Positions 30,332 through 39,014 of a stretch of DNA of 41,950 nt are shown piece after piece (the first letter of the stretch is position 1; each line of letters begins with the position of its first letter). The stretch covers positions 1 to 41,950 of the forward strand of contig CAMWOX010000001.1 in NCBI GenBank assembly GCA_947175975.1, written 5' to 3'. The notes beneath the pieces are model-generated. The model ran no database searches and was not told the DNA's origin. It saw only the letters and a list, made by a program, of their open reading frames with translations. The stretch is from an uncultured Ruminococcus sp. (lineage in GTDB: Bacteria > Bacillota > Clostridia > Oscillospirales > Ruminococcaceae). The translations under genes and the position numbers were made by a program.

Positions 30332-32852
30332 ATGATTCTGTCCTTTCTCTGTTCTCTGGATTCTCCTGATTTTCGCTGATTTTTTCTAATTCTTCCTGTT
30401 CTTTTTGATTCTCCTGTACTGTAAATTGCAGGGATTCCAGAGGAATGCCGAGAATCCTGCCGTCTTTCGGATGAATCATGGAAGAATCCCAGACCGGTGT
30501 GTGAAATCCGAAAATATTAGAACCATCCCGGAGTACATCCGCCGGAATCTCAAATACTAACGACTGTCCGTTCGTTTCTTCTGTGATACTCTGTTCTGCA
30601 ACTATCCTGCCGTTGACGGATAATTCTACGAGAAATTCCGGCGGTTCCATTGCACCCAGCGGAATCATGCCGGCAAGATTGACTGTCAGAGTATAATCTT
30701 CCTGTGCCAGAATGCACTGGATTGCCGCATATTCTGCATTTGTCCAGCAGAACGTCCCCTCATATTTGTCAATGCCGTATATCTGAAAATGATGAATCGT
30801 AGAAGCCGGATACTCCAGGCAATCCTGTAACCAGGCATAACAGAAAATCTGTTTTGATACAGCCTCGAACTGCCGTGGCATTCCAGATTCCGGATGATTA
30901 TCCAGATCTTCCATCTGCTGAATCATATCTGTATAGATCAGCTCCAGATTATAATCTGTATCATGTGTATAGGATTTTCCTGTGATAAAATAAAGATTTT
31001 CACAATCTCCGGAAAGTCTTTCAAGCTGTTCCATGAGATCATTCTCCGCCGGATAGACGGTAGCACCTGTAATTGCCCGGACAGGCAGCCAGAGCGTAAA
31101 AAGATAAGTATCTTCGATCACAACGCAGTCATTTTCCGTGATATGGGACGTAATATCTTCTAGTATTTCCCATTCCATTCGGGTGTCATCCCTGTGCGTC
31201 CGGAGAAAATCATCATACGGCAATGCAAAGCACAGGCTCAGAATCAGCAAGGGATAAATCGTTTTTCTGCCTGCCTGATCTAGGGCAATTGCCGTGAAGA
31301 TCACTGCAATCGGGATGAATGGCACTAAATATCTTGCATAATAATCATAATAATCAATCTGGAATCTCAAAAATCCGGAATAAATTAAAATACAATAAAA
31401 AAACGATACAAAAATCACAAGCTTTTCCAGATTCTCCAGAAATATTCTGGTTCTGGTAAATAAAAAAATCACACCAACCGGAAGAAGTGCTGCTCCGGCA
31501 TTCTGGACAAATCCCAGAATCGTCAGAGAAATACTTTCTTCGACAGTTTCCAGTTTCGCCATTGTCTGATAGATGATATACAACAACGGCAATGCTGTCA
31601 TGACAATCAACAGCCATTTGAGCGTTTTGGAATCCGGATTTAATACAATTTCTTTCCGGATGCTGATTTTTCGGATGAGCAGGACATAGCCAATGCAGAG
31701 AATTTCCAGAATCCCACAGACAACCGGAATGACTTGTGTGATATTATCTACATTCATGCCGTTGCCGAATACAACCCGGTAATTATTCATGGTATAATAG
31801 GGTTGTACCTGTCGCATGGCAAAATAACTTGCCAGATAGACCGGCGGTGTGGACAGTAATAAACCTGCAAATATTTTTTTCTGTGTAAAAAAATACAAGC
31901 CGGCATAAATCATGATAATATATGGAATCAGTGTATAGATAGACACATGATAACAGCCGAATACAATCACTGGAATAATGGAAAATCCGGGATTTCCGGA
32001 ATCTGTCAGAAAATACAGGAACAATAGCAGAATCACAGCAAGAAACAGCTCCGTCAACGTCGATTTCCCGACCCAAATCACAATCGGAGACAGGGCAGCA
32101 GTCACGCAGGCTGTCAGTATGGAAACAGGTTTTAATTTTAAATGTTCACAGACGAAGTAAATTAGAAATATCATCAGAAGATAGAACAGATTCTGGATCT
32201 CTGCCATGTGCGCCATCCCAAAAAGTTTCCCCCAAAGGGCAAGCATTGCCGCATATGTCGGGATGCCATGATAGATCCCGGAAACTTCGCTGATCTCCCG
32301 GTCATAGGAACAATCCGGATAATCTTCTTCGGGGATGTCATAGCCGACTAATTTCAAACAGACGGCTTTCTGAAAATTTTCTCTCTGTTCCTGTGTTTCC
32401 AGTGTGTGATATTCTGCAAAATCCTGCTGACGTTCATCCAGACCATTCAAAAAATTAATTGCTACAATCTGATAGACACCCTCATCCTGTCCCATACCAA
32501 AGATTTCATTTTTCTGACTGACAAACAACAAGCCGATTGCAGAAACCAATACCGGAATCAGAATTTTTCTGGAATTAAAATTTAAATTAGATTTAAAATC
32601 TGAATTTTTTTTGCAGATCAGAAAACTGATAATGAATAATAGAAAATCCAGTCCGGCAGTGATCGCAATCCCCCGAAACAACGAATACTGATCCAGGACA
32701 AACAGAACCATCGTTCCGGCAATATACGAACAGAAAAACCAACAGATTGCCAGGATTCCGATCTCAATGGGATTTTTCTGACGAAACAGGATCCCAGAAA
32801 TCCCTAGGCAACAGACAACAGAAACAACGACACAGACCAGAAAAAGATTCAT
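30297..32852 (-). CDS. Large GT-C-type membrane glycosyltransferase
   Basis: An 851-residue protein with a dozen or so hydrophobic segments in the first ~560 residues and a soluble, probably extracellular, C-terminal part of about 290 residues. GMGQDEGVYQIVAINFLNG in the first outer loop resembles the catalytic-aspartate loop of ArnT/PMT-like GT-C enzymes, which use polyprenyl-phosphate sugars outside the membrane. Neighbouring GtrB-like GT2 would supply such a donor. The C-terminus is Glu/Asn-rich. Acceptor unknown; the exported glycan is the natural guess. Confidence 0.82.
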   Translation of the reverse strand: MNLFLVCVVVSVVCCLGISGILFRQKNPIEIGILAICWFFCSYIAGTMVLFVLDQYSLFRGIAITAGLDFLLFIISFLICKKNSDFKSNLNFNSRKILIPVLVSAIGLLFVSQKNEIFGMGQDEGVYQIVAINFLNGLDERQQDFAEYHTLETQEQRENFQKAVCLKLVGYDIPEEDYPDCSYDREISEVSGIYHGIPTYAAMLALWGKLFGMAHMAEIQNLFYLLMIFLIYFVCEHLKLKPVSILTACVTAALSPIVIWVGKSTLTELFLAVILLLFLYFLTDSGNPGFSIIPVIVFGCYHVSIYTLIPYIIMIYAGLYFFTQKKIFAGLLLSTPPVYLASYFAMRQVQPYYTMNNYRVVFGNGMNVDNITQVIPVVCGILEILCIGYVLLIRKISIRKEIVLNPDSKTLKWLLIVMTALPLLYIIYQTMAKLETVEESISLTILGFVQNAGAALLPVGVIFLFTRTRIFLENLEKLVIFVSFFYCILIYSGFLRFQIDYYDYYARYLVPFIPIAVIFTAIALDQAGRKTIYPLLILSLCFALPYDDFLRTHRDDTRMEWEILEDITSHITENDCVVIEDTYLFTLWLPVRAITGATVYPAENDLMEQLERLSGDCENLYFITGKSYTHDTDYNLELIYTDMIQQMEDLDNHPESGMPRQFEAVSKQIFCYAWLQDCLEYPASTIHHFQIYGIDKYEGTFCWTNAEYAAIQCILAQEDYTLTVNLAGMIPLGAMEPPEFLVELSVNGRIVAEQSITEETNGQSLVFEIPADVLRDGSNIFGFHTPVWDSSMIHPKDGRILGIPLESLQFTVQENQKEQEELEKISENQENPENRERTESYEINYPDSVLQ

Positions 32853-34048
32853 GACGACCTCCTGTTTTCTAAATTCTCAAAAAATGTCCGGTATTTCTCT
32901 GTGATGACTTCCCAGTCAAAATGCGATCTGACATACGCACCGCCGTTCTGCCCCATCTGATCTGCAATTCCCGGATGTTCCAGGATATAATTCACACAGC
33001 CTTCAAATTCAAAATAATTTTCAAAATACAAACCGCCCTGGGATTCCCGGGCAAAATTCTTTGTCACGGCACATTCTTCATGCACTAATACAGGTCTGCC
33101 ACAGAGCCAGCTCTCCATAATTACAAGAGAAAAGCTCTCGTTTTTTGACGGCTGACAGAGCAGCTCCGCTGCTCCATAAGCATTGTATTTATCCTGGATT
33201 TCCACAAAGCCCAGATCAATGACATCCCGTTTCAGACTTTCCGGAATGGCAATTTCTCCGCCGCCGATCAGGACTAATTTCATGTCAGACGGATTGCGTT
33301 TCTTGTATTGCCCGAAATATTGGATCAGAGTATGCACATTCTTGCCGGAATCTTTCCGCCCTGCGTATAATATAAATTTCTCCGAGATTCTGAATTTTTT
33401 CCGAAATGCTCCAGGATCAGACTGCAAATCAACATCCATGCCAATACCCATGACAATCTTCTGCATATGCTCCAGATCATAGTATTTCTCTGTCAGATCT
33501 AGTTCTGGTCTGGCATTGAAAATCATTCCAGCGGCTCTGGAATATAATTTTCTGTAAATCTGCATATAAAAATATGCCTCATCATGGAAACACGGAATTA
33601 AGACTGCTTTTTCCGGACATGCCTGCACCCCATAATAGGTCGTTCCGAACATATAAGGAATATAGACAAATGCCGTATATTCTGCCTGATGTTCCCGGAT
33701 ATACTGGTACAGATCCGGACTGTTGATCATTTCCCGGATGAAGATTTCTTCTTCCTGCGGTGTAGGCTGTATGCGATTCATGAGCTTTAAATTAATCTCA
33801 TCAAAAATTCTGGTATTTCTTTTACGGACTCTGAATCTCCTGACAGGAATATCCCGGATGATTTCAATGCCCTCTGGGTAATAATCCTGATTCCAGTCAC
33901 TGACAAATTCCCTTACGCAGGTTGTCAGGATTTCCACATCCATTCCGGCATCATGCAGATGCTTTGTAACTTCTCTGGTTTCCATCTCTGCACCGCCAGG
34001 AATTTTCTCGGCATACCATGGAATGACAAAGGCAATTTTTTTTATCAT
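32849..34048 (-). CDS. Glycosyltransferase family 4
   Basis: A 399-residue GT-B enzyme. Seen: AFVIPWYAEKIPGGAEMETR at the N-terminus, ILYAGRKDSGKNVHTLI at the domain boundary, and LLCQPSKNESFSLVIMESWL (the E-x7-E type motif) in the donor-binding domain. Retaining transfer of a nucleotide sugar in the cytosol; sugar unknown. Overlaps both neighbours by 4 bp. Confidence 0.93.
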   Translation of the reverse strand: MIKKIAFVIPWYAEKIPGGAEMETREVTKHLHDAGMDVEILTTCVREFVSDWNQDYYPEGIEIIRDIPVRRFRVRKRNTRIFDEINLKLMNRIQPTPQEEEIFIREMINSPDLYQYIREHQAEYTAFVYIPYMFGTTYYGVQACPEKAVLIPCFHDEAYFYMQIYRKLYSRAAGMIFNARPELDLTEKYYDLEHMQKIVMGIGMDVDLQSDPGAFRKKFRISEKFILYAGRKDSGKNVHTLIQYFGQYKKRNPSDMKLVLIGGGEIAIPESLKRDVIDLGFVEIQDKYNAYGAAELLCQPSKNESFSLVIMESWLCGRPVLVHEECAVTKNFARESQGGLYFENYFEFEGCVNYILEHPGIADQMGQNGGAYVRSHFDWEVITEKYRTFFENLENRRSS

Positions 34049-35139
34049 GTTTCATTCGCTCCTGTAAGATTAAGAAATGCCGCAAGCTGTCCGGCGAATA
34101 AATTCTTGATTTTTTCATACTGAAAATCTTCCAGACGTTTTTGCTGATTCTGAATAATTTTTTGTCTCCATTCCGGATTGCTGAGAATTTTCTGAATCAG
34201 TAAACTAATCTCAGCAGGATTTTTGGAATCCACTACACAGCCGCCTGTGCCGAGCGTTTCAGGGACGGCACAGCTCCTGTATGCGATCACAGGGACGTTA
34301 AAATACATTGCTTCGACAAGCGGCACACAAAAACCCTCATGTTCACTCATGCAGAGAAATAGATCCGCAATTTTATAATATGCCAGTATTTCCGGGAATT
34401 TAATATGTCCAGTGAAGATCACATCTTCCAGTTCGAGAGCCTGGACATAGTTTTCTAGTCTCTGGTAATATTTTTCCATACCGCCGGGATTCCCGACAAA
34501 AATCAATCTCGATTTCGGATTGATATATTTTTTGTAATACGCAAAAATGGCGATCACATCTTCCTGTTTCTTATTTGGTGCAATCCTGCCAACAAAAATC
34601 AGATTCACCCAGTCATCCTGGGAATATTTTTTCAAGATCCCGGAATCCGGTTTTTTCTCATAATCCTGGAATGGTATTAAAATCGGTCTGACATCCACCG
34701 GACAGGTAAAGCCAACATTCCGGAGTTCCTGTGCGTTGAATCCAGAATCCGCCAGGCAGTAATCAATCTTTCCCACAAGATGCTGTAAGCCGTCCAGTCC
34801 ATACTGTGCATTTGTTTCAGCTTCCAAATTATAATGATGAAAAAAAGCAGGAGGCGTGATATTATGATAAATCATGATTTTGTGGCATGGGTAATTTTCC
34901 AGATTGTAATTTAATTTTGATCCGGTGGACATGTGATACAAAATCACATCAGAATTTTTCAATTCCGGCATTCCCTGACACAGATCGGATGCTGTATTTT
35001 TCGGCAGTCTCTGATCCACGGCTTCCGCATAGATCCTGGTCTCATAGCCGAGTTCCTGCATAGCTTTCTGCAATGCAATCGTATCATTGCCAACAGCATC
35101 GCCGAATGCGAGTGTCGGCAGAAATTGAATCATCCTCAT
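34045..35139 (-). CDS. Glycosyltransferase family 4
   Basis: A 364-residue GT-B enzyme. Seen: LPTLAFGDAVGNDTIALQ at the start, LIFVGRIAPNKKQEDVIAIF, and LFLCMSEHEGFCVPLVEAM with the donor-binding glutamates. GGAG lies before the ATG. Different from the neighbouring GT4, so it probably adds another sugar or linkage of the same repeat unit. Confidence 0.93.
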   Translation of the reverse strand: MRMIQFLPTLAFGDAVGNDTIALQKAMQELGYETRIYAEAVDQRLPKNTASDLCQGMPELKNSDVILYHMSTGSKLNYNLENYPCHKIMIYHNITPPAFFHHYNLEAETNAQYGLDGLQHLVGKIDYCLADSGFNAQELRNVGFTCPVDVRPILIPFQDYEKKPDSGILKKYSQDDWVNLIFVGRIAPNKKQEDVIAIFAYYKKYINPKSRLIFVGNPGGMEKYYQRLENYVQALELEDVIFTGHIKFPEILAYYKIADLFLCMSEHEGFCVPLVEAMYFNVPVIAYRSCAVPETLGTGGCVVDSKNPAEISLLIQKILSNPEWRQKIIQNQQKRLEDFQYEKIKNLFAGQLAAFLNLTGANET

Positions 35140-35660
35140 GATAATTTTCTCCGAAGCTTTTCATTTTCTGCTGAGAGTGTCCGAATCTGACTGCGGAGTG
35201 CCTGGATTTCCTGGCGGTTTGCTGCTTGTTTTAATTCCAGAGCATCCATTCGGGAAATTAATTCTGCCAGATTCACTTGATCAGATTCTGTTCTGGAAAG
35301 AATATACTGATTTGTCTGATGAATTGCATTTGCAGTGTGCAGATTCAGTGCATTTTGTTCTGTCATGATCGGCATGATATAGAATATCATCAGTTTCCGG
35401 AGTACTTTCTTGATTAATCTGATCAAAAAATTTCCCTCAATCGGCTTGTATGGATCAATCTGGTTGCGGATATTCAGATACTCTGTGCTTTGCTGCAAAG
35501 AACTGCACTGGAACTGATTTTCTGCCTGGCTGATCTCCGGCGTAAACGGGATTTCTTCAAAATCCAGAATCGTATGATCTAAATTTTTTTCTTTGATTTC
35601 CTGTCGGATTTCCTGCATAATCTGATCTATATCAATATTATTTACATGATTCTCCTGCAT
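35136..35660 (-). CDS. Coiled-coil protein of the glycan operon
   Basis: A 174-residue protein I cannot name. It has an acidic N-terminal half, a basic-hydrophobic stretch (IRLIKKVLRKLMIFYIMPIM) that could lie on the membrane, and a C-terminal heptad region (RMDALELKQAANRQEIQAL). AGGAAAGGAA precedes the ATG. It overlaps the methyltransferase gene by 23 bp and the GT4 gene by 4 bp. A scaffold or length-control role is plausible, given that its neighbour also carries a long coiled coil. Confidence 0.82.
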   Translation of the reverse strand: MQENHVNNIDIDQIMQEIRQEIKEKNLDHTILDFEEIPFTPEISQAENQFQCSSLQQSTEYLNIRNQIDPYKPIEGNFLIRLIKKVLRKLMIFYIMPIMTEQNALNLHTANAIHQTNQYILSRTESDQVNLAELISRMDALELKQAANRQEIQALRSQIRTLSAENEKLRRKLS

Positions 35661-36768
35661 GAGACTGTTCCTTTCCTGATTTTTCTGCTATGATTTTCTG
35701 ATATTGCAGATGATCAATAAAAATAGAATTAATGCCCGTAAATGCATATTCCTGATAATTTTTAGAATGCATATAATCCACAACTTCCTGATCTTTTTGA
35801 TTTAATACTAAATTTTCGGAATAAGGGATCATCTCAATAATGAAAAACAAAGGTCTGTATACTGCAAAATCTATACTTTTCAGAATTTCCAGTTCCAGTC
35901 CCTCTATGTCCAGATTGATGATCACAGGAGCTGTTCCGTGGAAATATTCCCGGATTACATCATTGACGGCAATCGTTCGGACGGAAACTTTCTGTTCCAG
36001 CTGTGCATTCGGATTTTTTGCAAGAATTTCAGAAATATCACCGACTTTGGACAAACCATCCAGATTCAGAATCTGGAATAAAATCTCATCCCCAGAATGT
36101 GCTGTAACAGCTTTGTTTAAAATCACATCTCCGGAACGGTCACGCTCCAGATCCGGAATCAATGCCGGATTCGCTTCTACAAGAACACCCCTTGCGCCCT
36201 GCTGGTAAAACAGATACGTATTGCTCATTTCTATCGGCTTATTTGCACCGAGATCCAGATAACTGCATTTTGCAAACGGAATCCCGAGCATCGCACAGGC
36301 ATATAAAATAATGGCATCTTCCCCGGCTTGCGAATAGGATTTTTTATTGAATAACTGAAAATTCTGTGCATGGAATGCATTTTCCTGATTCCGTGCAGTC
36401 TGTTCCAGGCTCTCAATTCTATGTGCTAATTCCAGGGTTGTCCGATCATCGCTCCGCATTCTGTTTTCTGTTTCAGACCTGTAATGCTCCAGACAGTCAA
36501 GCCGCTTCTCGGATCGTTCTATCCGTTCATGATGCCCCTGATCAGAATCTATCAGCTGGGAGCTTAACAAATCAATTTCTTCCTGTAATTTCTGGTTCTG
36601 TTTTTGCAGGATTGCTTCCTGCATAGCAGAACTTTCCTGCCATTCCGCCAGCCGAGTCTGGGATTCATGCAGACAGCCTTGTAAAGAGACTGTTTCCTGG
36701 CGAACAGATTCTACTTTGGCATACAGATCCCGGAACAGGAATCGTAAGATTCTGGTATATAATTTCAA
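35638..36768 (-). CDS. FkbM-family methyltransferase with N-terminal coiled coil
   Basis: A 376-residue protein: an amphipathic start (MKLYTRILRFLFRDL), a coiled coil to about residue 120, and a FkbM SAM-dependent methyltransferase domain with YLDLGANKPIEMSNTYLF, GVLVEANP and INLDIEGLELEIL. I chose TTG 36768 since GGAGG lies exactly 8 bp upstream, overlapping the stop of the ABC ATPase gene; upstream ATGs at 36783 and 36807 lie within or before this site. It may methylate the growing glycan. Domain layout recalls WbdD, whose coiled coil sets O-antigen length, though WbdD is a different enzyme family. Confidence 0.9.
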   Translation of the reverse strand: MKLYTRILRFLFRDLYAKVESVRQETVSLQGCLHESQTRLAEWQESSAMQEAILQKQNQKLQEEIDLLSSQLIDSDQGHHERIERSEKRLDCLEHYRSETENRMRSDDRTTLELAHRIESLEQTARNQENAFHAQNFQLFNKKSYSQAGEDAIILYACAMLGIPFAKCSYLDLGANKPIEMSNTYLFYQQGARGVLVEANPALIPDLERDRSGDVILNKAVTAHSGDEILFQILNLDGLSKVGDISEILAKNPNAQLEQKVSVRTIAVNDVIREYFHGTAPVIINLDIEGLELEILKSIDFAVYRPLFFIIEMIPYSENLVLNQKDQEVVDYMHSKNYQEYAFTGINSIFIDHLQYQKIIAEKSGKEQSHAGESCK

Positions 36769-36773
36769 ATTGT

Positions 36774-38018
36774 TCACCTCCATGAAAATTCTGATGGCAG
36801 ACGACACACACCAATGTCCTGTTTTTTCGAGGAAATCACAAATGATAATACCTGACGGATATCATCATAAATAATCCCATCATGAGAATGCACCGCAATA
36901 TCCAGAAAATATCTTGCTGGGAGCAGAAAATTCCGGAACGTGATTTCAATTTCGCCATTCTCCTGAATTGGAATGTAATCCCCTGTTTCGATCAGGATAT
37001 TTGTGCCGTAGCAGTGAAGTCCGTCCTCTCGGAAAATACCATAGCCGAAATTGCCTTTGAGATTTACGGGATGTTCTGCATGATATTGCAGAAAAATTTT
37101 AATTTCCTGTTCTGTATCGAAAATATACTGTTTCTGGTTATTGAGATTTCTCAATTCTGCATTGGTGAAAATCACCTGCTGTGTCCCCATCCGGACAGCG
37201 GTCTTTTCACAGAATCCGGGAAGTTCCGGCGCAGGCAGTACAGGCTGTTCATGCTGTTTTTCGAGCTGTTCCGTGCGCTTGTCCTCCATATGTTTCAGAT
37301 AATGATCATGAACGATCTTGGGAATGCCGGATTCCCGGATCAGACCGTTTTCAATCCAGTAAGAAGTTTCACAGATCTGTTCAATTTGTCCTAATGCATG
37401 GGAAACAATCACAATCGTAGTCCCACGGGATTTGATCTCCCGGAGCTTGTCAAAACATTTTTTCTGAAAATTGGCATCACCGACAGCTAAAATTTCGTCA
37501 ATTAATAAAATATTCGCATCTACGTTAATTGCCACGGAAAAAGCCAGACGCATATACATACCCGAAGAATACGTCCTGACAGGATTGTCAATAAATTCCT
37601 CCAGTTCTGAAAATTCGATAATTTCTTCGATCCGTTTCTGGATTTCTTTCCGGGTCAAACCAAAAATAGATGCATTTGTATAAATATTCTCCCGCCCGGT
37701 CATATCCGGATGAAATCCTGCGCCAAGTTCGATCAGACTGGAGACTCTTCCTTGCATTGCAATGCTGCCCTCGTCTGGATATAAAATTTTTGTCAATAAT
37801 TTCAGAGTGGTACTCTTACCGCAGCCATTATGCCCGATCAAACCGATTGCTTCGCCTTTCTTCACGGAAAAACTAATGCCATTGAGTACCCACCTGTCTT
37901 CATAGTGATTTCTGTTCCGGAATAAAATTCTGTCTTTCAGATCATTGCTTTTATCATAGAAGATCCGGAATTTTTTTCTGACGTTTTTTACTTCAATTGC
38001 GTTCTCCGGGTTTGTCAA
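36774..38018 (-). CDS. wzt: Glycan ABC exporter ATPase with Wzt C-terminal domain
   Basis: A 414-residue protein: ABC domain with Walker A GHNGCGKSTTLKLL, signature YSSGMYMRLAFS and Walker B ILLIDEILAVGD, a Glu/Gln-rich linker, and a C-terminal beta-sandwich (about 140 residues) as in Wzt. In Gram-negative Wzt this domain binds the modified end of the glycan and selects it for export. The start is TTG at 38018, directly after the permease stop, with GGAGG 8 bp upstream. Confidence 0.93.
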   Translation of the reverse strand: MTNPENAIEVKNVRKKFRIFYDKSNDLKDRILFRNRNHYEDRWVLNGISFSVKKGEAIGLIGHNGCGKSTTLKLLTKILYPDEGSIAMQGRVSSLIELGAGFHPDMTGRENIYTNASIFGLTRKEIQKRIEEIIEFSELEEFIDNPVRTYSSGMYMRLAFSVAINVDANILLIDEILAVGDANFQKKCFDKLREIKSRGTTIVIVSHALGQIEQICETSYWIENGLIRESGIPKIVHDHYLKHMEDKRTEQLEKQHEQPVLPAPELPGFCEKTAVRMGTQQVIFTNAELRNLNNQKQYIFDTEQEIKIFLQYHAEHPVNLKGNFGYGIFREDGLHCYGTNILIETGDYIPIQENGEIEITFRNFLLPARYFLDIAVHSHDGIIYDDIRQVLSFVISSKKQDIGVCRLPSEFSWR

Positions 38019-38801
38019 TTACATCACCTCCGCAAAGCGTTTTTTTAATCTGGAAAATACCAGTTCCCCCAGGATCAGACTTGTTACGCCAAAAAACAGG
38101 GCGATCAGGAGCGTAGAAAAATCCGGGACTTTTGCATAATACAGAATATCCCGGTACGCAACAATCACAGAGGTCATGGGATTCAGATAAAATAATTTCT
38201 GTATCTCCGAATTGGAAATGGTTTCTATGGGATAAAGTACCGGTGTCATATAAATCCAAGCCATAGTAATAATGCTTAGAATATGTTCCATATCCCGAAA
38301 GAAAACAGTTACTGCTGAGAACAGCAAAGCAAGTCCCAGTGCGATCATGTATTCTATCAGCATAATGACAGGCAGACAGAAAATCGCTTGCAGATTCATG
38401 CCCACACCGGAAACAGCAACGACTAGAAAAATAATGATGAATGTCAACAGCATGTTTACAAAACAGCTTGTAACATAAGAAATGGGCAATATTTCCCGTG
38501 GAAAATAAATTTTCGTGACAAGATTCTGTGATGCCATAACGGAATTTGCACCGCCTTGCAAACTCGATGAGAAAAAAATCCAGGGAATCAATGCAACAAA
38601 TAAATATAAATAATATTTCTCAATCGCACTCGGCAGGATAAAACTGAATGCAATTGTATAAATAATCAGTTGAAATAACGGATTGATGAATGTCCAGAGA
38701 AAGCCTAATACACTTCCTTTATATCGTCCCCGGAGATCTTTTCGCACAAGGCTGAAAATCATTTCCCGGTAGGCATATAATTCTTTGCATAACTTGATCA
38801 T
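38019..38801 (-). CDS. wzm: Glycan ABC exporter permease (Wzm/TagG type)
   Basis: A 260-residue ABC-2 type permease with six hydrophobic segments; LVRKDLRGRYKGSVLGFLWT and FINPLFQLIIYTIAFSFI at the N-terminus are family signatures. It forms the membrane channel with the Wzt ATPase and exports undecaprenyl-linked polymer. First gene of the nine-gene operon. Confidence 0.95.
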   Translation of the reverse strand: MIKLCKELYAYREMIFSLVRKDLRGRYKGSVLGFLWTFINPLFQLIIYTIAFSFILPSAIEKYYLYLFVALIPWIFFSSSLQGGANSVMASQNLVTKIYFPREILPISYVTSCFVNMLLTFIIIFLVVAVSGVGMNLQAIFCLPVIMLIEYMIALGLALLFSAVTVFFRDMEHILSIITMAWIYMTPVLYPIETISNSEIQKLFYLNPMTSVIVAYRDILYYAKVPDFSTLLIALFFGVTSLILGELVFSRLKKRFAEVM

Positions 38802-38839
38802 GAATGAAAACCTGCGATTCTGAAAATTAAATTATATTT

Positions 38840-38868
38840 ATTATACCCTGAAACTTCGAAAAAGTCAA
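38840..38868 (-). promoter_or_regulatory. Promoter of the surface-glycan operon
   Basis: On the minus strand TTGACT (38863-38868), 17 bp, TATAAT (38840-38845). The leader is about 30 nt. No further promoter is obvious in the 10 kb downstream, where all genes overlap or nearly touch. Confidence 0.85.
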
Positions 38869-38961
38869 TTGTGATTCTGCAATCCCCTGACAATCCGGAT
38901 AATTATTGTCACTTGGTCGAAAAATCAGGTGTTTTCTCCGGAATTTTTCGTGCTAATTTCT

Positions 38962-38992
38962 AAAAAAACACCGGAGCATTTCTACTCCGGTG
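38962..38992 (-). terminator. Intrinsic terminator of glgA
   Basis: On the minus strand CACCGGAG and CTCCGGTG form a perfect 8-bp stem followed by seven T. It lies about 23 bp after the glgA stop. Confidence 0.92.
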
Positions 38993-39014
38993 ATCAAATT
39001 CTCAAAGAATACTA

